Shown piece after piece: positions 1-12,769 of a DNA stretch of 64,000 bases. Numbering within the stretch: the stretch's first letter is position 1; the number at the start of each line of letters is the position of its first letter. A program made the position numbers and the translations under genes. Location: NCBI GenBank assembly GCA_037576195.1, contig CM075102.1:31120745-31184744 (forward strand), given 5' to 3'. The notes beneath the pieces are model-generated. The model was not told where the DNA came from. It searched no databases and saw only the letters and a program-made list of their open reading frames with translations. Source of the DNA: Phytoseiulus persimilis (lineage: Eukaryota > Arthropoda > Arachnida > Mesostigmata > Phytoseiidae).

Positions 1-3000
1 CAGGAAGAAATTCAGGAAATGTTTGAGGACGTTCCGCACAGACCAAAGTCGCTCAAGGAACAAAAATCATTGGTCATATGCTTCCGAAGGCCTCATATTG
101 TGTTTGCGTGGACGTTCTCGCCGGGCAGCCGAGCAAAATAACGGACGAGAATACGCAGACCTATTTGAAAAACGAAAACACGTTCTCTGTGATATCTAAA
201 ATAGCGTCATGTGGAGCCGCATCCTTTCGTGTGCTACCAATATTGGCAATGATGAAAACGACTTTTGACCTCGGCGCCTCGTGCATCAGTCGAAGGGCGT
301 ATGAGATCGATAACCATCGACGGGGACTGATTTTTAGTAAGTCAAGAGTCTCGCTTGGGATACAGCTCGGTAAAATCGATTCAGACGAGCGGTTTTCTTG
401 GCTGGGAACCCATGGTCATTGTTCACCGTGGGCAGCTCGGTTCATTCCTGGTGCTAGACTGTTTCCGCCGAGCGCCTTCCCGGCCTGGGCAACGTCAGTA
501 AAAGTAGGATCAACCTGTTCGTCTAACAAAGGGGCCGATCGGCAGTGCTGATCCTGTGCCCCAGAGTCGATAGCGGTTCAAAGCCCGAAGGGATACACGC
601 TATGCGATGTGGGCCAAAGAATGTGTACACGTCGCGACGTGCGTGCGGCAATAGCGCTGCAGCATGTACACACACATATCCGTGCATCGATTGACGCTCG
701 ACGCTCTTCGATCGGGAGAGAGACCAAAAGGTATCCAATTTCCTGAGAACTGTGACCGGTATCCGCAGAGCATGATCGCCCCTGGCATGAGAAGGTCGTC
801 TAAGGATGAGGAAGCATACGATAGAGAATGAAACAAGCAGAGGTTGCCACCTGCCTCGACTCCACCTGCTTCCGATCCCTGTCTTCATTTGGGGCATCTA
901 GGGTTGCCACCGGACGGATGCTCGACAACCAGCGAGCACCAGTGGGAACTGGGTAGAGATCGGGACTTCCCCCGCGGTTCGTGAGAATTGATCAAAGTTT
1001 GAACGAAACTCACTCGCTCGCGTCTGAAACGTAGCCGTGACCTCTAAAGCTCCGGGGAAGCCAGGGGACACTACGAGTGACTCAACGGGTAATGTATGGC
1101 GAGAAAAATTCAATCGATCATACGCTGTGGTTTGTTATGAAAGTCGAATGACTCAGAGTTACGAGAGGTTAGCTGGGAAGTAAAATATCTGAATCGACTC
1201 GTGAGGCTTCGCGAAATATTGCGGAATCGCAAAGCTGACGCGAATCACGCATACCTCTCGCTGGAATCATTGAGCGTGCATGCTCTCTCGCACGAGGGGT
1301 CTTTCGATCGATGATGCGGGCGCTAGACCTCAAAGACGGAAGCGGGACACTCCACTTTTCACAAGCTCAAATCAGGACTCATTTCAAAGCACGTACATGG
1401 TTCCGGACCCTCGTGGCGAGATGATACTCAGGATATTCGCATCGTTCCAGCTCGAGCATGGTGTCGCCGCTTCTAGACAGGGAGAACGCTGGTAGAACAC
1501 TGAGGTTCTCTTCCCCAGTCTGTCTCCATAGCCGTCTTGTTGTAGTGACAGGCCTCACATAAACACAGACGTTAAGATGCTTCTCGGTCAATACGCGGCT
1601 AATGTAGGCAGGCTGTGTGTAAAAGCCACCCTTCGAGAAATTCATGTGAGAGATATACAAAGCCCCGTTTTCATCTTGGCCCATCGGTCGTCGCGAACAT
1701 ATACCGCCAAGCTGCCGCGGACGAAAAAACGAGCTAACGAGGAGCCTTGAAACGATTCCCCGAGATCTCACGCCGTATTTCAAGAGAGCATTCTTCCATA
1801 AATTACCCCACGACCTCGAGCTCCCCCGCTCGACCATACTTCGGGAACAGTTCATTTTTGGCCAAATGTTTTCAAAGGAAACATGCCGAACTATTTTGGT
1901 CGAGGAAACATCGTTCCGAGAAGGATACAAGAAGAATGACAAGAAAAACACAAGTTTGAGGAGGTACGAGTTGAAAACATGAGCGGTATTCAAGAAACGT
2001 TTCGCGGGCTTTCCGTTCGCAAGGGATGTCGGGAGAATTCGCTGGTGTGTCACCGGCAGTGTTTCCTCCGGATCCTATTTCGCACGCGTGTGATCTATGC
2101 ACAATTTTCTGTTAGATTGTCGTGTCAGCCATCAAGGTGGGGAACGTGACGTCTCCTGACAAAGGACGCTCCCGGTGTTTTTGACATCGCATACGAATTT
2201 CTGCTCCAGTTCTCGATATCTGCTGCATGAATGATCTGTCTGAACCTCCAGAATCCTTGCGTTCTTTCGGACTCTGGATCTGAGGGACCTGGGTTACCCT
2301 TTCCGCATTAGATACTTCACGACAGGTGTGATCTCGATTCAATGACTGATCCTGATGGTTTGAGCAACCAGAGTCCATGAAGTTGTCGACTCGGCGTTCC
2401 GAATTCAGGGATTAACTCCTCTGGGAGCTACACGATTCCATGGAATGGGACTCGAGGATCATCATCAATTACGACGATCTGCGAGGACCTGTCAAGCGCA
2501 CAACTCACGCCGGCTGAGGACGAATCGAAACAACGACAACAACAACCACAACTGGAGTCACTGGATGTCGACCTCCGAGCACAACCAAACCAACGTTACA
2601 CCACTCACCTGAGCTGCATTCTGAAGAGTTCGGGGTTGAGGTCAGGGGTGCGGTTGAGCTGCAAACCCTTCGCTGCGCTATGGATGCCCTTCGAAGTAAT
2701 TGACAATGCGGGTGGTACGTTCGTACTGAAGTTTCTGAGCTGCTTTTCGGCCTGTTGCCAGCGAACTCTGACACCAGGGGCTCGAGAACGCGTCCACTTT
2801 TATAAACACGGCAAAAAGTGGCGCCACAAGTTGCCAACGTTGCCCGAATGGAAAGGGCCCGGCAGGCCACGCCTTCGGAACCCCTCAACGTTGAGGAGGG
2901 CGCGCTTATCGGAGCCACTTAGGGAGAAGGACGTCCTCTGATAAGTGACGTCAGCTCGGCAACGCTGTACGGTTTGTGTTTCTAGAATCCATGCGGATTT

Positions 3001-4545
3001 TACGCGCCAAACGGGTGAGCGTACTCGAAGCTCCTGAACACTAAACACAGCTACGACAACGACAACTCTGGAACCGCCCCCGCCGTCTCGTCTCGGTCGC
3101 GCGCTCCTTACCATCACACTCATCTGATTTCGAGCGGCAAGCGAACAGGGAAGGGCGCCTCGAGTTCGGCCGTAATAGTAATCCGATGACTTCAAGTTGA
3201 GGTTTTGAATGTCAACTGCGGCATATGAGCGCAGCGTCTCCTGTTCTTTTCCCAACGAGTTGTCTGATAGATGTCCCAGAGGAACTTGGTTGGGAGCCGA
3301 TCGAGGCCGTGGCGGGCTCGAACCCGTCTTCGTGAATGTTTCTCTATTCCTCGCCCATCCGGCGCCGGGGGAGCCAGCTCATCCGCGTGATCACCGGAGT
3401 CCCCGGAGCTGCTACGGTCTCAACCAAACATCCGAACCAGACGTCCGTAACTGTCAAATGTATTCCGTTAGTGATGGTCGCGAGGTCCAAGTGTTCCAGC
3501 CGCGATCACGTTTGATAATCCAAGAATCACACGAGATTGGACGTGTGCATAGCGTGTGATCCCGGCGCGCGTGATTCAGCATTGAGAGAGAAACAGTCTC
3601 AGATCCTCATTGAGCTCTGATCAGCCGTGAGCGACACGTACGACCGGCGCCGGCCTCCTATTCCTACACGTTGCGGTAGTCCTGTCAGGGAGCCGAAGAG
3701 CTGTTCTTGGCGTCTATTTGAGGAGGACCGACTTGTTAGGAACAGGTTTTAGAGGAAAGCTGTGGGCGAGCTTCAGGAATCCAGAAGACGGGGCCAACAA
3801 CCTCATATCTTTTTAAGAAGACTATCGTTCCCACAAATGTCGCCTCCTTCCCTTGGCACTCATGAATACATGCGGAGGACTCACGCAAGAGGAGAGGTAC
3901 GTTGTGGTTGCTATGTACATTCTTCACCGAAGTCCCGTGCATCATTTCCAACTCACGCTCCATTCTCGGTCATTTGAAGTACATTTTGTATCGATTATGA
4001 AGGGCTTGTGTTGATCGGTCCCATCTACATGATTCTCCGTGTGAAAACTCTAGAGTTATCGGAGGCAGGAAGCCCGAGATTTCTGGACGACGGGCCGAAT
4101 GGAGTTGGCATGATTGCCAGGTTGATGAAGCCACGGCAGCTCCGGCTCAAGCAGTCGTTGTTGACACTCTTATCGAGGCCAGAGTTCACCGCTCGATTCC
4201 CGGAAGTTCTTTTTCATCCTATCGGGCGCAATACACTGACGGATATGGAGTGAGAAGACAACGTCCAACAGTTTTCGCGGTGATACATGGCTTACTCGCA
4301 ACGATATAGGAAAATAATGCTCTTTGAAAATCAATTGCAGTATTCCCGAGAAATCTCCGGGGCTCAGCCTTAGGTGTGCTCCAAAGAGACATAATATAAT
4401 ACCTTCTGGGATGAGGCAACGACTGATGACTTATATTCTGTCCATGGATGATAAAGGCGATCGACAGTATTCCGAGGTTTTCACATGTGTTATTCGGTGT
4501 TTTCTGATACGATCGATCGAGGGAAGGATTCTCTCTCTCTTCCAG
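1..4545. other. stretch with no supportable gene (one possible exon)
   Basis: I read both strands and found only short open frames without convincing splice partners, protein-family resemblance or low-complexity coding character. One possible exon is 4121-4249 on the + strand. It follows a TTGCCAG acceptor, contains MKPRQLRLKQSLLTLLS and ends at a GTGAGA donor in phase 2. I could not link it in phase to the gene starting at 4546, so it is not annotated as a gene. A T-arm-like motif at about 3310 is discussed under rejected items. Confidence 0.4.
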
Positions 4546-5585
4546 GAGACGAACCGGTTCCAGGCATCGAGTCAGCGTTCGCTGGAACTTGTCTCGAAGC
4601 CACCTTCTTCTCGGAACGAAGCATTGCCGTTCCTCTTCTCTGGGAGCGTCCAATCTCAGATTCTACCAACAGCCTTCATCGTGTAACGTATGCAACGGAA
4701 CGACAGATTCAGCATGACGTACAGACTCTGGATTCGCTGATATTCCCACGGAGACCCAGGGAGACATTCAGATTGAGACGCATTTCCAAATTGAACGCAA
4801 TCAAAGTTCGATTCGATTCATGAAGCAGAACTTTCGGAATTCACGAAACCATCTCCCATGTGATTTTATTACGAAAATCTTGTCGTGGTGAGTGAATGCT
4901 TGTACTGGATTTTCGAATCAGATTGGTGATTCAGAATGATTGTCATACCTGAACGCTGTCGTTCAGGAACAAGCGATGGAGTCGGTGTTTCCCACCTGGT
5001 GAACATTGCCTTTGGGCCAGTTCTTCCCGAAGATCTTGCCTCATCTCACACCGCCGGAGTCGATTCCCCGGCAGTACGCTCTTGTTTGCAGTGGGAAATG
5101 TCAAGAGGATCCGGGGAAAAATACCGATTTCGGCCACACACCACTGCAAAAACCTGCCGATGGCATTTTTTACCTGAAAAGAATCTCACTCGATCTTGCG
5201 TAACGAGAAAACTTCAATATGAGAGGACACAGCAACCCGACTATTCTTGGTCTCCGATTCTTGTAGGCCCCGCAAATCGAATATGCGGGAATTGAATTCA
5301 TTTCTGAATCCGGTCAGGGTCTGATACCACCGGGCATCGTGCGCATGATTCGCCGCTTTCTCTTCGGGCAGCAACTCGAGATTGCCTTCGGCGCCGATCC
5401 TAGATCGTGAGTAGGGTGAGTACCTCCAAAACGGGTTCATTTGACAATTGAGACGTCCAGGAAGAATGTTGACTTGTGGAACTGATCGCCCTTACAGGGA
5501 ATGGTATGAGGAGTCCAATGCTCGCTCGTCGTCATTCCAGCGTATTGATCGGATGCGGCAAGCTCAATCCCGCAATGCACGATAG
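4546..5585 (+). CDS. 3' part of an unidentified multi-exon gene
   Basis: Four exons join without breaking the reading frame: 4546-4680 (strong CTCTCTCTCTTCCAG acceptor), 4967-5073, 5267-5406 and 5498-5585, ending in TAG. Donors are GTGTAA, GTACGC and GTGAGT. The last two exons are the best supported: a TTCTTGTAG acceptor, a GTGAGTAG donor, a TTACAG acceptor, and a peptide containing LIPPGIVRMIRRFLFGQQLE and ending RIDRMRQAQSRNAR. The first two exons are weaker because other frames are also open there. I do not recognise the family. The visible C-terminus is charged and probably cytosolic, with no signal peptide or membrane segment. The 5' end is not identified. An ATTAAA-like poly(A) signal follows near 5643. 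Confidence 0.45.
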
Positions 5586-7209
5586 CGTCCCGGCACAGCG
5601 GAACTCAAGGAAGCGGTCGAATCCGTCGCTGCACAACTAGCTCATTAAAAAAGTAATCCACCTGACGGTATTCATAGCAGCAATATCCAGCAGTTTTCGC
5701 CCCACGCGCCATTCTTCCAACCGTATATAGGAAGTGGAGTGTCGGAGATATTTAAAGTCTGATAATCAGCCCGACTCATCTCGAGATATAGTTTCGAACT
5801 TCAAGCCCTTTTAATGCGCTGGTTTTAGGCTATTGATCTGAAACTGCTCTACGAGATTTATTGACGTGGGAATTTGAAGCGAGCTACTTGCGCCCGCAGT
5901 CTTGGACAAGGCGGTCCATAAAAACGAAGCATTTTCGAATGAAGCCATTTTTTTGTCAAAAACGTCCTCATAACTTGATATCCCTCTTCCGTTTGAGGGA
6001 AGGACAGAACTCGAAGGCAGGACAACCTCGTGACCACCTGTGGAATATACCAGGTTATGGCGGTTGGAGGGAACTCGGTATTGAGATGATTCCGTCTTCG
6101 AGTCTCCTAGGGAACCAGCTGGTGTCTGATGATGTTCATTGGCGAGGCAGAAGTTTGGATAGTGTTTACGATGAGTGAACTTCCCGCGTTACTGCCAATA
6201 CAGTGAGTCCAAGCAATCAGAGGTACCAGAGGTAAGACGTGCGGGCTTTGCCGTTGGATCATCGAGTCCTCTCAACTCGATTAGGATCTTCCGTCTCGCG
6301 CGAACGCGGTTTGCATCGAGCGTTGTTTATGCCTCAATTACTCTCCCCAATGCTCGCGGAAACGGCGGTTCGCGCATCGAGGGCCCACAAAGCAGAATCT
6401 GCGCGAAATGCCACTGGGAGAGCACCCGAAAAGAGCGTCCGGGGTAGCGATCCAATATTCTATGAGACGATCCCGAGTCGCGCGAGAAAGAAGTGAGGAA
6501 GCACAAAAAGTCCGATGGCGTTGTTTTCCAATTGGTGGACACTCTCGCACCGTAGAACTTCGCCTCTGCATCGCTGCCCCAGGGTCAATATCTGCAGATA
6601 CGCTGCCATATAAAGTCACAGGTTCTCAAGGATGACATTGGACAGCAGCAGCCAAGTTGGGCTTCAGAAACAATTAGCGTCTTCCGGGATCGATAGGGAG
6701 CACGACGTTAGAAGTTTCTTATTACACGCAATAATCGGAGGTTTCCGATCGCGATTCTGAAATCATTTATGTTTTCGACGACGAAGTTTTACGAATGGGA
6801 GTTCAAAAACTTCCCGCGTTCCATCCACCTCTGATTTCAGATTGGGGACATTCCGTAATTCCTCCAAAGTCGGAACGTTTCCGACTCAGAGATTAGAGGG
6901 AAGGAGATTATCTGTGGGTGCATTGCTGGGTACAAGAGAGGAATGCGCATTCCTTACTCGCCCCGTCTCCGCGTAAGCTTACAAGCCTGTAACGTCATGA
7001 AGGCAAGCTTGGGACATCGCAGCTGAGAATGGAGGAAGGGTAGCGGTAAACAAGGAACGTATCGTTTATTGAATTGCGAGTCGCAGCTGATTAGCGACGA
7101 ATACATCATTTGCGAGGTTGAACGACGTGCCGAGGCAGCAGTCCACTGCATTCAGAGATCTTTCTCCCGACTCCCTATTGACCGTTAGCTAGGTTGAGGG
7201 TGAGTCGGC
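5586..7209. other. intergenic
   Basis: No supported coding sequence. This stretch holds the 3' untranslated region of the upstream + gene and, at its right end, that of the BORCS6 gene on the - strand. The overlapping open frames at 6200-6640 on both strands look like chance open frames and have no splice partners. Confidence 0.5.
7065..7070 (-). terminator. poly(A) signal for the BORCS6 gene
   Basis: TTTATT on the + strand reads AATAAA on the - strand, about 140 bp beyond the BORCS6 stop codon. That is a normal distance for a compact 3' untranslated region. Confidence 0.5.
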
Positions 7210-8984
7210 TCAAAGTACCTTCGTGGTTTTCACGTCAACCAGTGCCTCGAGCTGGGCAAGCGTTTGTTTGATTTCCTTCACTTCCCGGGCAGTCCTACAA
7301 ACCGGTTTCATAGCATTGCTGAGCTCTTCGTACTTGGCCAACAGCCGGTACATACTCTGGAAGACATGAAATTATTTTAAGACTGCTATGACCATTCCAT
7401 CATTAAATGAGATCGAACGCTGTCGTCGGACGAGTCGTTCCTTGTCCAGAACGCTGACGGAGTGCTCGACGCATGTGTAAACAAAAAGCTTCATTCTACT
7501 CGCGCGCTCTCGATACATCACGGTTGAAGATCATCGGGGAAGTTCCAATCAAATAGAACAGAGGGCATCGTTATAAATGCAGAGCTTCCATATCTGGACG
7601 CTGCTTGATTTCCCCGAGCGCTCCTCATCATCGGCGATGGAAAGGTAGGAAAAAGCATTCCTCCGAGACTCTCTATCGCAATCACCCTCGGAAGAGTGAC
7701 TGTTGGTGACGAAGTCAAAAAGCTTGCCATCTTCTCTGAACTCGAATCCCGTTAGCGCCGACAGTGGTCCCCGGTGATAAGCATCCATGCATCCTCTTAA
7801 CTCAGCCCTCGTTCGCCTTTTTTGCAGGAACTTCTTCTAATAGGAAGACCGTGGCCTTCCGGCGAGCTCTCGGAGAGGGAGTCTATTCGAAAAGAGAGAA
7901 TCGAACATGAATACCTTGACATTTGCGTCCGCCGCATCACAAGCTCTGATGACCCCGGTTTCATAGACGGCCATGAACTCGGCTGTGAGACCGGTCACCT
8001 GTAACGAGGGATTTTGGAAAAGCGAGTTCTCGACCACAGCTTGATCGCTCAAGTTGGTGCAATTTTCCTCATAAAATATATTCTGAGAGGGCGCACGCAA
8101 CGGCGTCGGCTGTTCGCGGAGCCTCGAGTCGATCGGGAAAAAGAATCAATCGGCTCAAATAAGGATCGTCCACCGATATACTGAGATCGACTCCGATGTC
8201 ATCCCACTGACGTGGGAGATATGACACACTCACGTTGCGCAGCTGGCTGGAGAGTGTTTCCATCATGTGCTGAACAGAATTTGCCAGTTTACGTGCATCA
8301 CCTTCGAGATCAGCAAGGATGGAAGGAAGCCTGGAGACATCTGTCACCGAAATGAGTGAATAATTAGTCGGGAGTTCATGATCATAATTCCAAATTTCGG
8401 CCATTTCATCAAGAACCGTTCTCACCTGGGGCCGGAGTCGCTGCCAGAGAAGTCGCTCGACTTGCTTGACGGATTCTCTCGTCGATGTCATCTGCGACAT
8501 ACACCTGCTGCTCGAGAGGCTCTTCGGATAGTTCTTTGGCTATTTCGGCCAGCTCACCTTCCGGTGGCCGTCCAAACGCTGCCTCGAATGTGGGCAACAC
8601 TTGCATTCTTTCGACGGGTAATGAAGTCGGTATGTGGCGTGCTTTTCGCTCCGTTCCAGAAGCCAAGGGCTCGTCCCTGCCGGAATCAACAGCGGAGTTG
8701 AGCATTCGCAGAAAAGCTCGCCTCAAGAGCGCCATCGCGATCGCTGGATTTTATGGGCATGCGTTTGCACAGTTTTGAATCATTGGAAACGTGTAGGAAC
8801 CGACAGCCACACCAGCATCGAAAGTATGTAGGATTGAACGATGCTCACCCCTGATTGATTTTCTCGACCATCTTGGTGATCTCTTCGGTTGTGTCCTGTA
8901 CCTGATTGAGATCGTGTATCTCCCCCGGTAATAAATCGTCGTTGAGGTCATCTTCGGCACTCAAGCAGATCTCGCTGTATGAGC
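7210..8984 (-). CDS. BORCS6: BORC complex subunit 6 (lyspersin)
   Basis: Five exons in transcript order are 8984-8849, 8676-8426, 8340-8234, 7998-7915 and 7356-7210 (stop at 7212-7210). All phases agree and the donors include GTGAGC, GTGAGA and GTGAGT. The product shown is about 241 residues; an upstream start exon supplying one base is still missing. Recognition rests on the family's C-terminal helical core. The segment LEGDARKLANSVQHMMETLS corresponds to the first conserved helix, VTGLTAEFMAVYETGVIRAC to the second, and SMYRLLAKYEELSNAMKPV followed by VKEIKQTLAQLEALV to the last. PLEQQVYVADDIDERIRQ resembles the short conserved patch upstream of the core in vertebrate BORCS6. BORC is a cytosolic octamer on lysosomes that recruits ARL8 and kinesin to move lysosomes outward. 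The N-terminal half is much less conserved, as is usual for this family. Confidence 0.82.
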
Positions 8985-11900
8985 CTGAAACCCCACAATA
9001 CCGCTGTAATGGAACCGAATATCGAGTTTCGAATCTAGATACAATTGTGGATGATTTGGTATTCATGAGAACAGTGATGATTTCATATAGCCTCATAATG
9101 TGATGATCGAGTTCGCACTCCCGAAAGTTTGGCGGTTGGAGAAGTGTCGCAAACCGGTCCTAAAAGCCTCGAGAGGGATTCGATAATTGTTTGTCAGAGC
9201 TCAGGGCGAGGCCCAATGGAGCTCGGAGGTTATCTGGGCCTCCTCCGTAACCTCTCAGAATATTTGCGAAGGCATCGAGTCGAATTCATCAAACCCATGG
9301 TAGTTGAATTCTCGAGTTATCTTCCGACTTTTCTTTCTACGAAAACATAGCTCCTCAGAATGAATTTCAGAGTAGACAGCTGCTAGGTAATTTTACATGA
9401 GTTTCGGTCTCAGAGCAGACTGGCTGATGCAAGATTCAATGCAAGTTATTCTTGCGGGCACCGCGAGCTTTCGATGCCTGCGAGCTCCTCATGAATATCA
9501 ATCAAGATCACTCGGAACATCGATGCTGCACAGTCGAATTTCAGCATCCGAGGAGAAACCTCAAAGCCCAGTCATAATTTTTCCTCTGAACATACCGTAC
9601 AACGGCCAAAGTTCTGACGATTGTCACGCGATATACTTCAGACTTCCTGAACCGTCTTTGGATGGACTTCCATATAGAGACCAGTGGTGGTGTTGCTCTT
9701 CCCCCGGACGTTGATATTTCTCAGCCACGAGGATTCATCTTGCATTATACCTAACTGACTTGAGGGGTTTCGCTTCGCATTGAAACTGTCAGTTGTCTTT
9801 TGAGCGGTTTCGCTGATTTTACGCTCGACTCCTACGAGAGACTGATAGCATGCCACTAGGCTGCCCGAGGGTCGCCCAGCCAGTGGCTGATACTACCGGT
9901 TCTCGCTTCCCACTAGATATACATACATACAAGCGAGAAATCCACGACAACGAGACACCCATTGAGTTCGACCCGCAGCCGATTCCGGGGGCATTCCCCC
10001 ACAAATATTAGCAGGAATATTATATGAGCATACTCGGCCCAGAGCAGACTGAGGATGGAGGCCGTACTGATCACGGAGGAATGCGATTTCAGCGCCAAAT
10101 CTGGAAGGCGATCGTCATGACCATGCCGTCGATAGCTCGCTCAGCTTTCACGGTGTTGACTCCTCTGGCTCACGAGGATATCGGAGAGGATGGATCCCAG
10201 CTATTAGGGTCCATTCTTCGGGTCTCGGCGAGTTTTGTCATAACAGGCTATCAGTTTACAGGGTTATACCGCTTAACGAACTAATATAGTTCCGTACAGG
10301 GCTCCCTCAGCCGGGACGTTCGTTATACAGATTACGTAGTTTGGAAGATATTGAGTTTTGTATCGACAGCCGAGCTAGCAATGTTCGAGATCTCAAATGA
10401 TCGATGATATCTCTCCGGAGCTTGAAAGCTGGTTGAATAACTTCGAGGAGCGGCTTGGCAACGACGTTCTCTCATGTATCAGAGTATGATACATTCCGTT
10501 GCAACAAGAAAACTTACAACGAACCCTCGACAGAACGAACAGCGAAACGTTTCTATTGTAAGGTCCGCCTTTCGCAGGTGCAATGTCGACCGACCCCAGT
10601 TATTACGGGAGCTCTTCATACTGAGCGTGTTCGGCCTCGCCCGTGTGATTCGCTACTATTCCGGCGGTGTGTAAAGGATCGGGGAAGCTGGACTTGAACC
10701 GAGACGTTACAAGGCGATACTGTGATCTGTGGAGCTCGAACATTTATGCGTGGAAAAGCAGATTCCAAGACTCCAGAATGCATCAATCGGGATCTCGCGA
10801 ATAAAATGGCGCAATTCGTGAGAATGGGTGGACCGAACGTTTTCAAAAAGTCACCCGAGTCGTGCTCCGTATTCCTGAAGGCACCAAAGTTTCCGACTGC
10901 GGGAGACACGGGGAGAGCGTCATCGGGGAGAGGGCCTCACTGATCTCAAATGCGATCAGCCGCCAGTTACTCCAAATTTTCAAAGTCACACGGTCAGGAT
11001 CCCCCTGACGCCGAGATGCAACGACGGGTTCCCATTTCCCCTTTGCGACAGTGAGGACGAGCCATCGTACACGGAAAAAATTGCGTTCATTCGCGCTCAC
11101 TCTGGGAGCTCATCCGCAGTTGAATGCAGACTTGAGGCAAAATACCTCCTTACCAACGAGAGCGCCAGAGTTAACCCGACCGCGCGGTGTACATCGATCT
11201 CGGTAGGGGGGATTGTAAGCGCATGCATTGACGGAGATAATATCATTACACGAGCCGTGCTAATTCATCCCTAGCCTCGACTTCCCCGCCAGCAATCTTC
11301 CTGTGGCGTGCACAATAAACGTCACTGACAATGTACGATTCTTCTCTGAAGAACAAGTTATGCGGAGGGCGTACGACCGTCAGACTTTGGGCTGGGCTTG
11401 GGGTGTCGGCTGCCCGAGCTTGTCGATAGATCCTTCCGAATCCTCCGCAGGAATCTCCCGAATCCCCATCGACCCCACGTCGAATGAATCCCGTTGAGAA
11501 TGAGCCCTCTGTCTTCCGAGCAACACTCAGAGGTAATACTCCCCAGACCGGAGTGAGCGATATTCTCCGGATCGAATATTTGAATCCTGATATAGAAGGA
11601 ATCAAAAGATTACATTCTTCCTGTGAAACGCGTGCTCTCAAATCGAGTATCGAGGATAAATTGCGAGTTGACTCGCCATAGCGAACAATCCGATGCGATA
11701 GATAATGAACCGTGTTCCAAATGGAATTGGCGAATCCCGTTTTCCCGAGCTCGGAGAGAAGCAGATGCTGTGCGTGCAGCGAGCAAGCTGTTGTTAGGAA
11801 AGGAGCGCAGGTGGAAGTTCATCAAAGTTTCTCTTACGTGCGCGCTACGTTGACGTGAACTGCGAGTTCGTCGCCCGTGAGAGCTCCCGGAAGGTTTCAT

Positions 11901-12769
11901 TGTGGGCAAAGCTTTTTTCCCTTGCGTGGAGTATGAACTCAGGGACGCTCAAAGATGTTCATTGGTAGTTTACCCGGATTCTCACAGGAGTCGGATCGGA
12001 GACGCCGTTGCTGTGCGGGGAAGGTCTCAGGTAACCTGCCGTGCTTCCGAGGAGGCAGTGAACTCCAAGTCTGGATTAGGAGCGCTGAGCGGATGATGCT
12101 CTACAAATTGTCTGATTCCCGAGATCGTCGAGAATTTCTCCCCCTTCTAGGAAGAGTCTCGGTCGAGTTCCACGACTGCTGCTTCACCGACAGCCGAGTG
12201 AAAACATCAGCCCCATATAGCATAAGATCCAAACACTACCGAAACGGGGTCCTCAGTGATTGGACGCAGCACACAGTTTTAGAATGGGAACAATGTTCGC
12301 TTTCTTAAACTTCCGATTCGACACCGAGCACTTCTCACGCTGAATTCCTCGCCAGGAGCAAAGTTCCATTCGTAGTTCTCCAATAGCGGAAGAGATGGGC
12401 GCGTTGCGATCCGAGTCGCGGAAGTTGTATGGATACACTTGGCTGCCAACAAGAATGAGGTCTACGGATTGTCTCGGATCTTCTTCCCTCGGACGAATAC
12501 ATCTCTCAACGTCTTGTTATTTCTCTTCCCCTCACATTCTGAAAGCTGATGGTTGCTATTGCTAACTGAAACCCACGAGCTCGACTGGAAGAGGAAGCTT
12601 TCAGTGCGAAGCTCAAGTTTCGGAAGATTGTGGTCCGAAGATATCTGCGGAGGCCCAAGTCTCTGTTGGCATTGTGGTCAAAACTTGAGGACGCAAGCAT
12701 TCTGAAGAGCGGATCCGGGCGAGAGGGCTCAGCTCGGGATTGGTCCGTAAGACTTTGCACGAAATCGGT
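8985..12769. other. stretch with no supported gene
   Basis: The missing 5' exon of BORCS6 should lie just right of 8985, but I could not choose it. One - strand frame at 9638-9856 (contains SLVGVERKISETAQKTTDSF) has somewhat coding-like composition but no clear splice partners. Elsewhere there are only short frames open on both strands. Confidence 0.35.

Noticed and set aside
3308..3324. tRNA T-arm/B-box-like sequence on the - strand (GGGTTCGAGCCC)
   Set aside because: No matching acceptor stem or cloverleaf could be assembled in the roughly 75 bp around it.
10686..10705. Second B-box-like sequence on the - strand (GGTTCAAGTCC)
   Set aside because: The T-stem has a mismatch and no D-arm or acceptor stem is found at the right distance.
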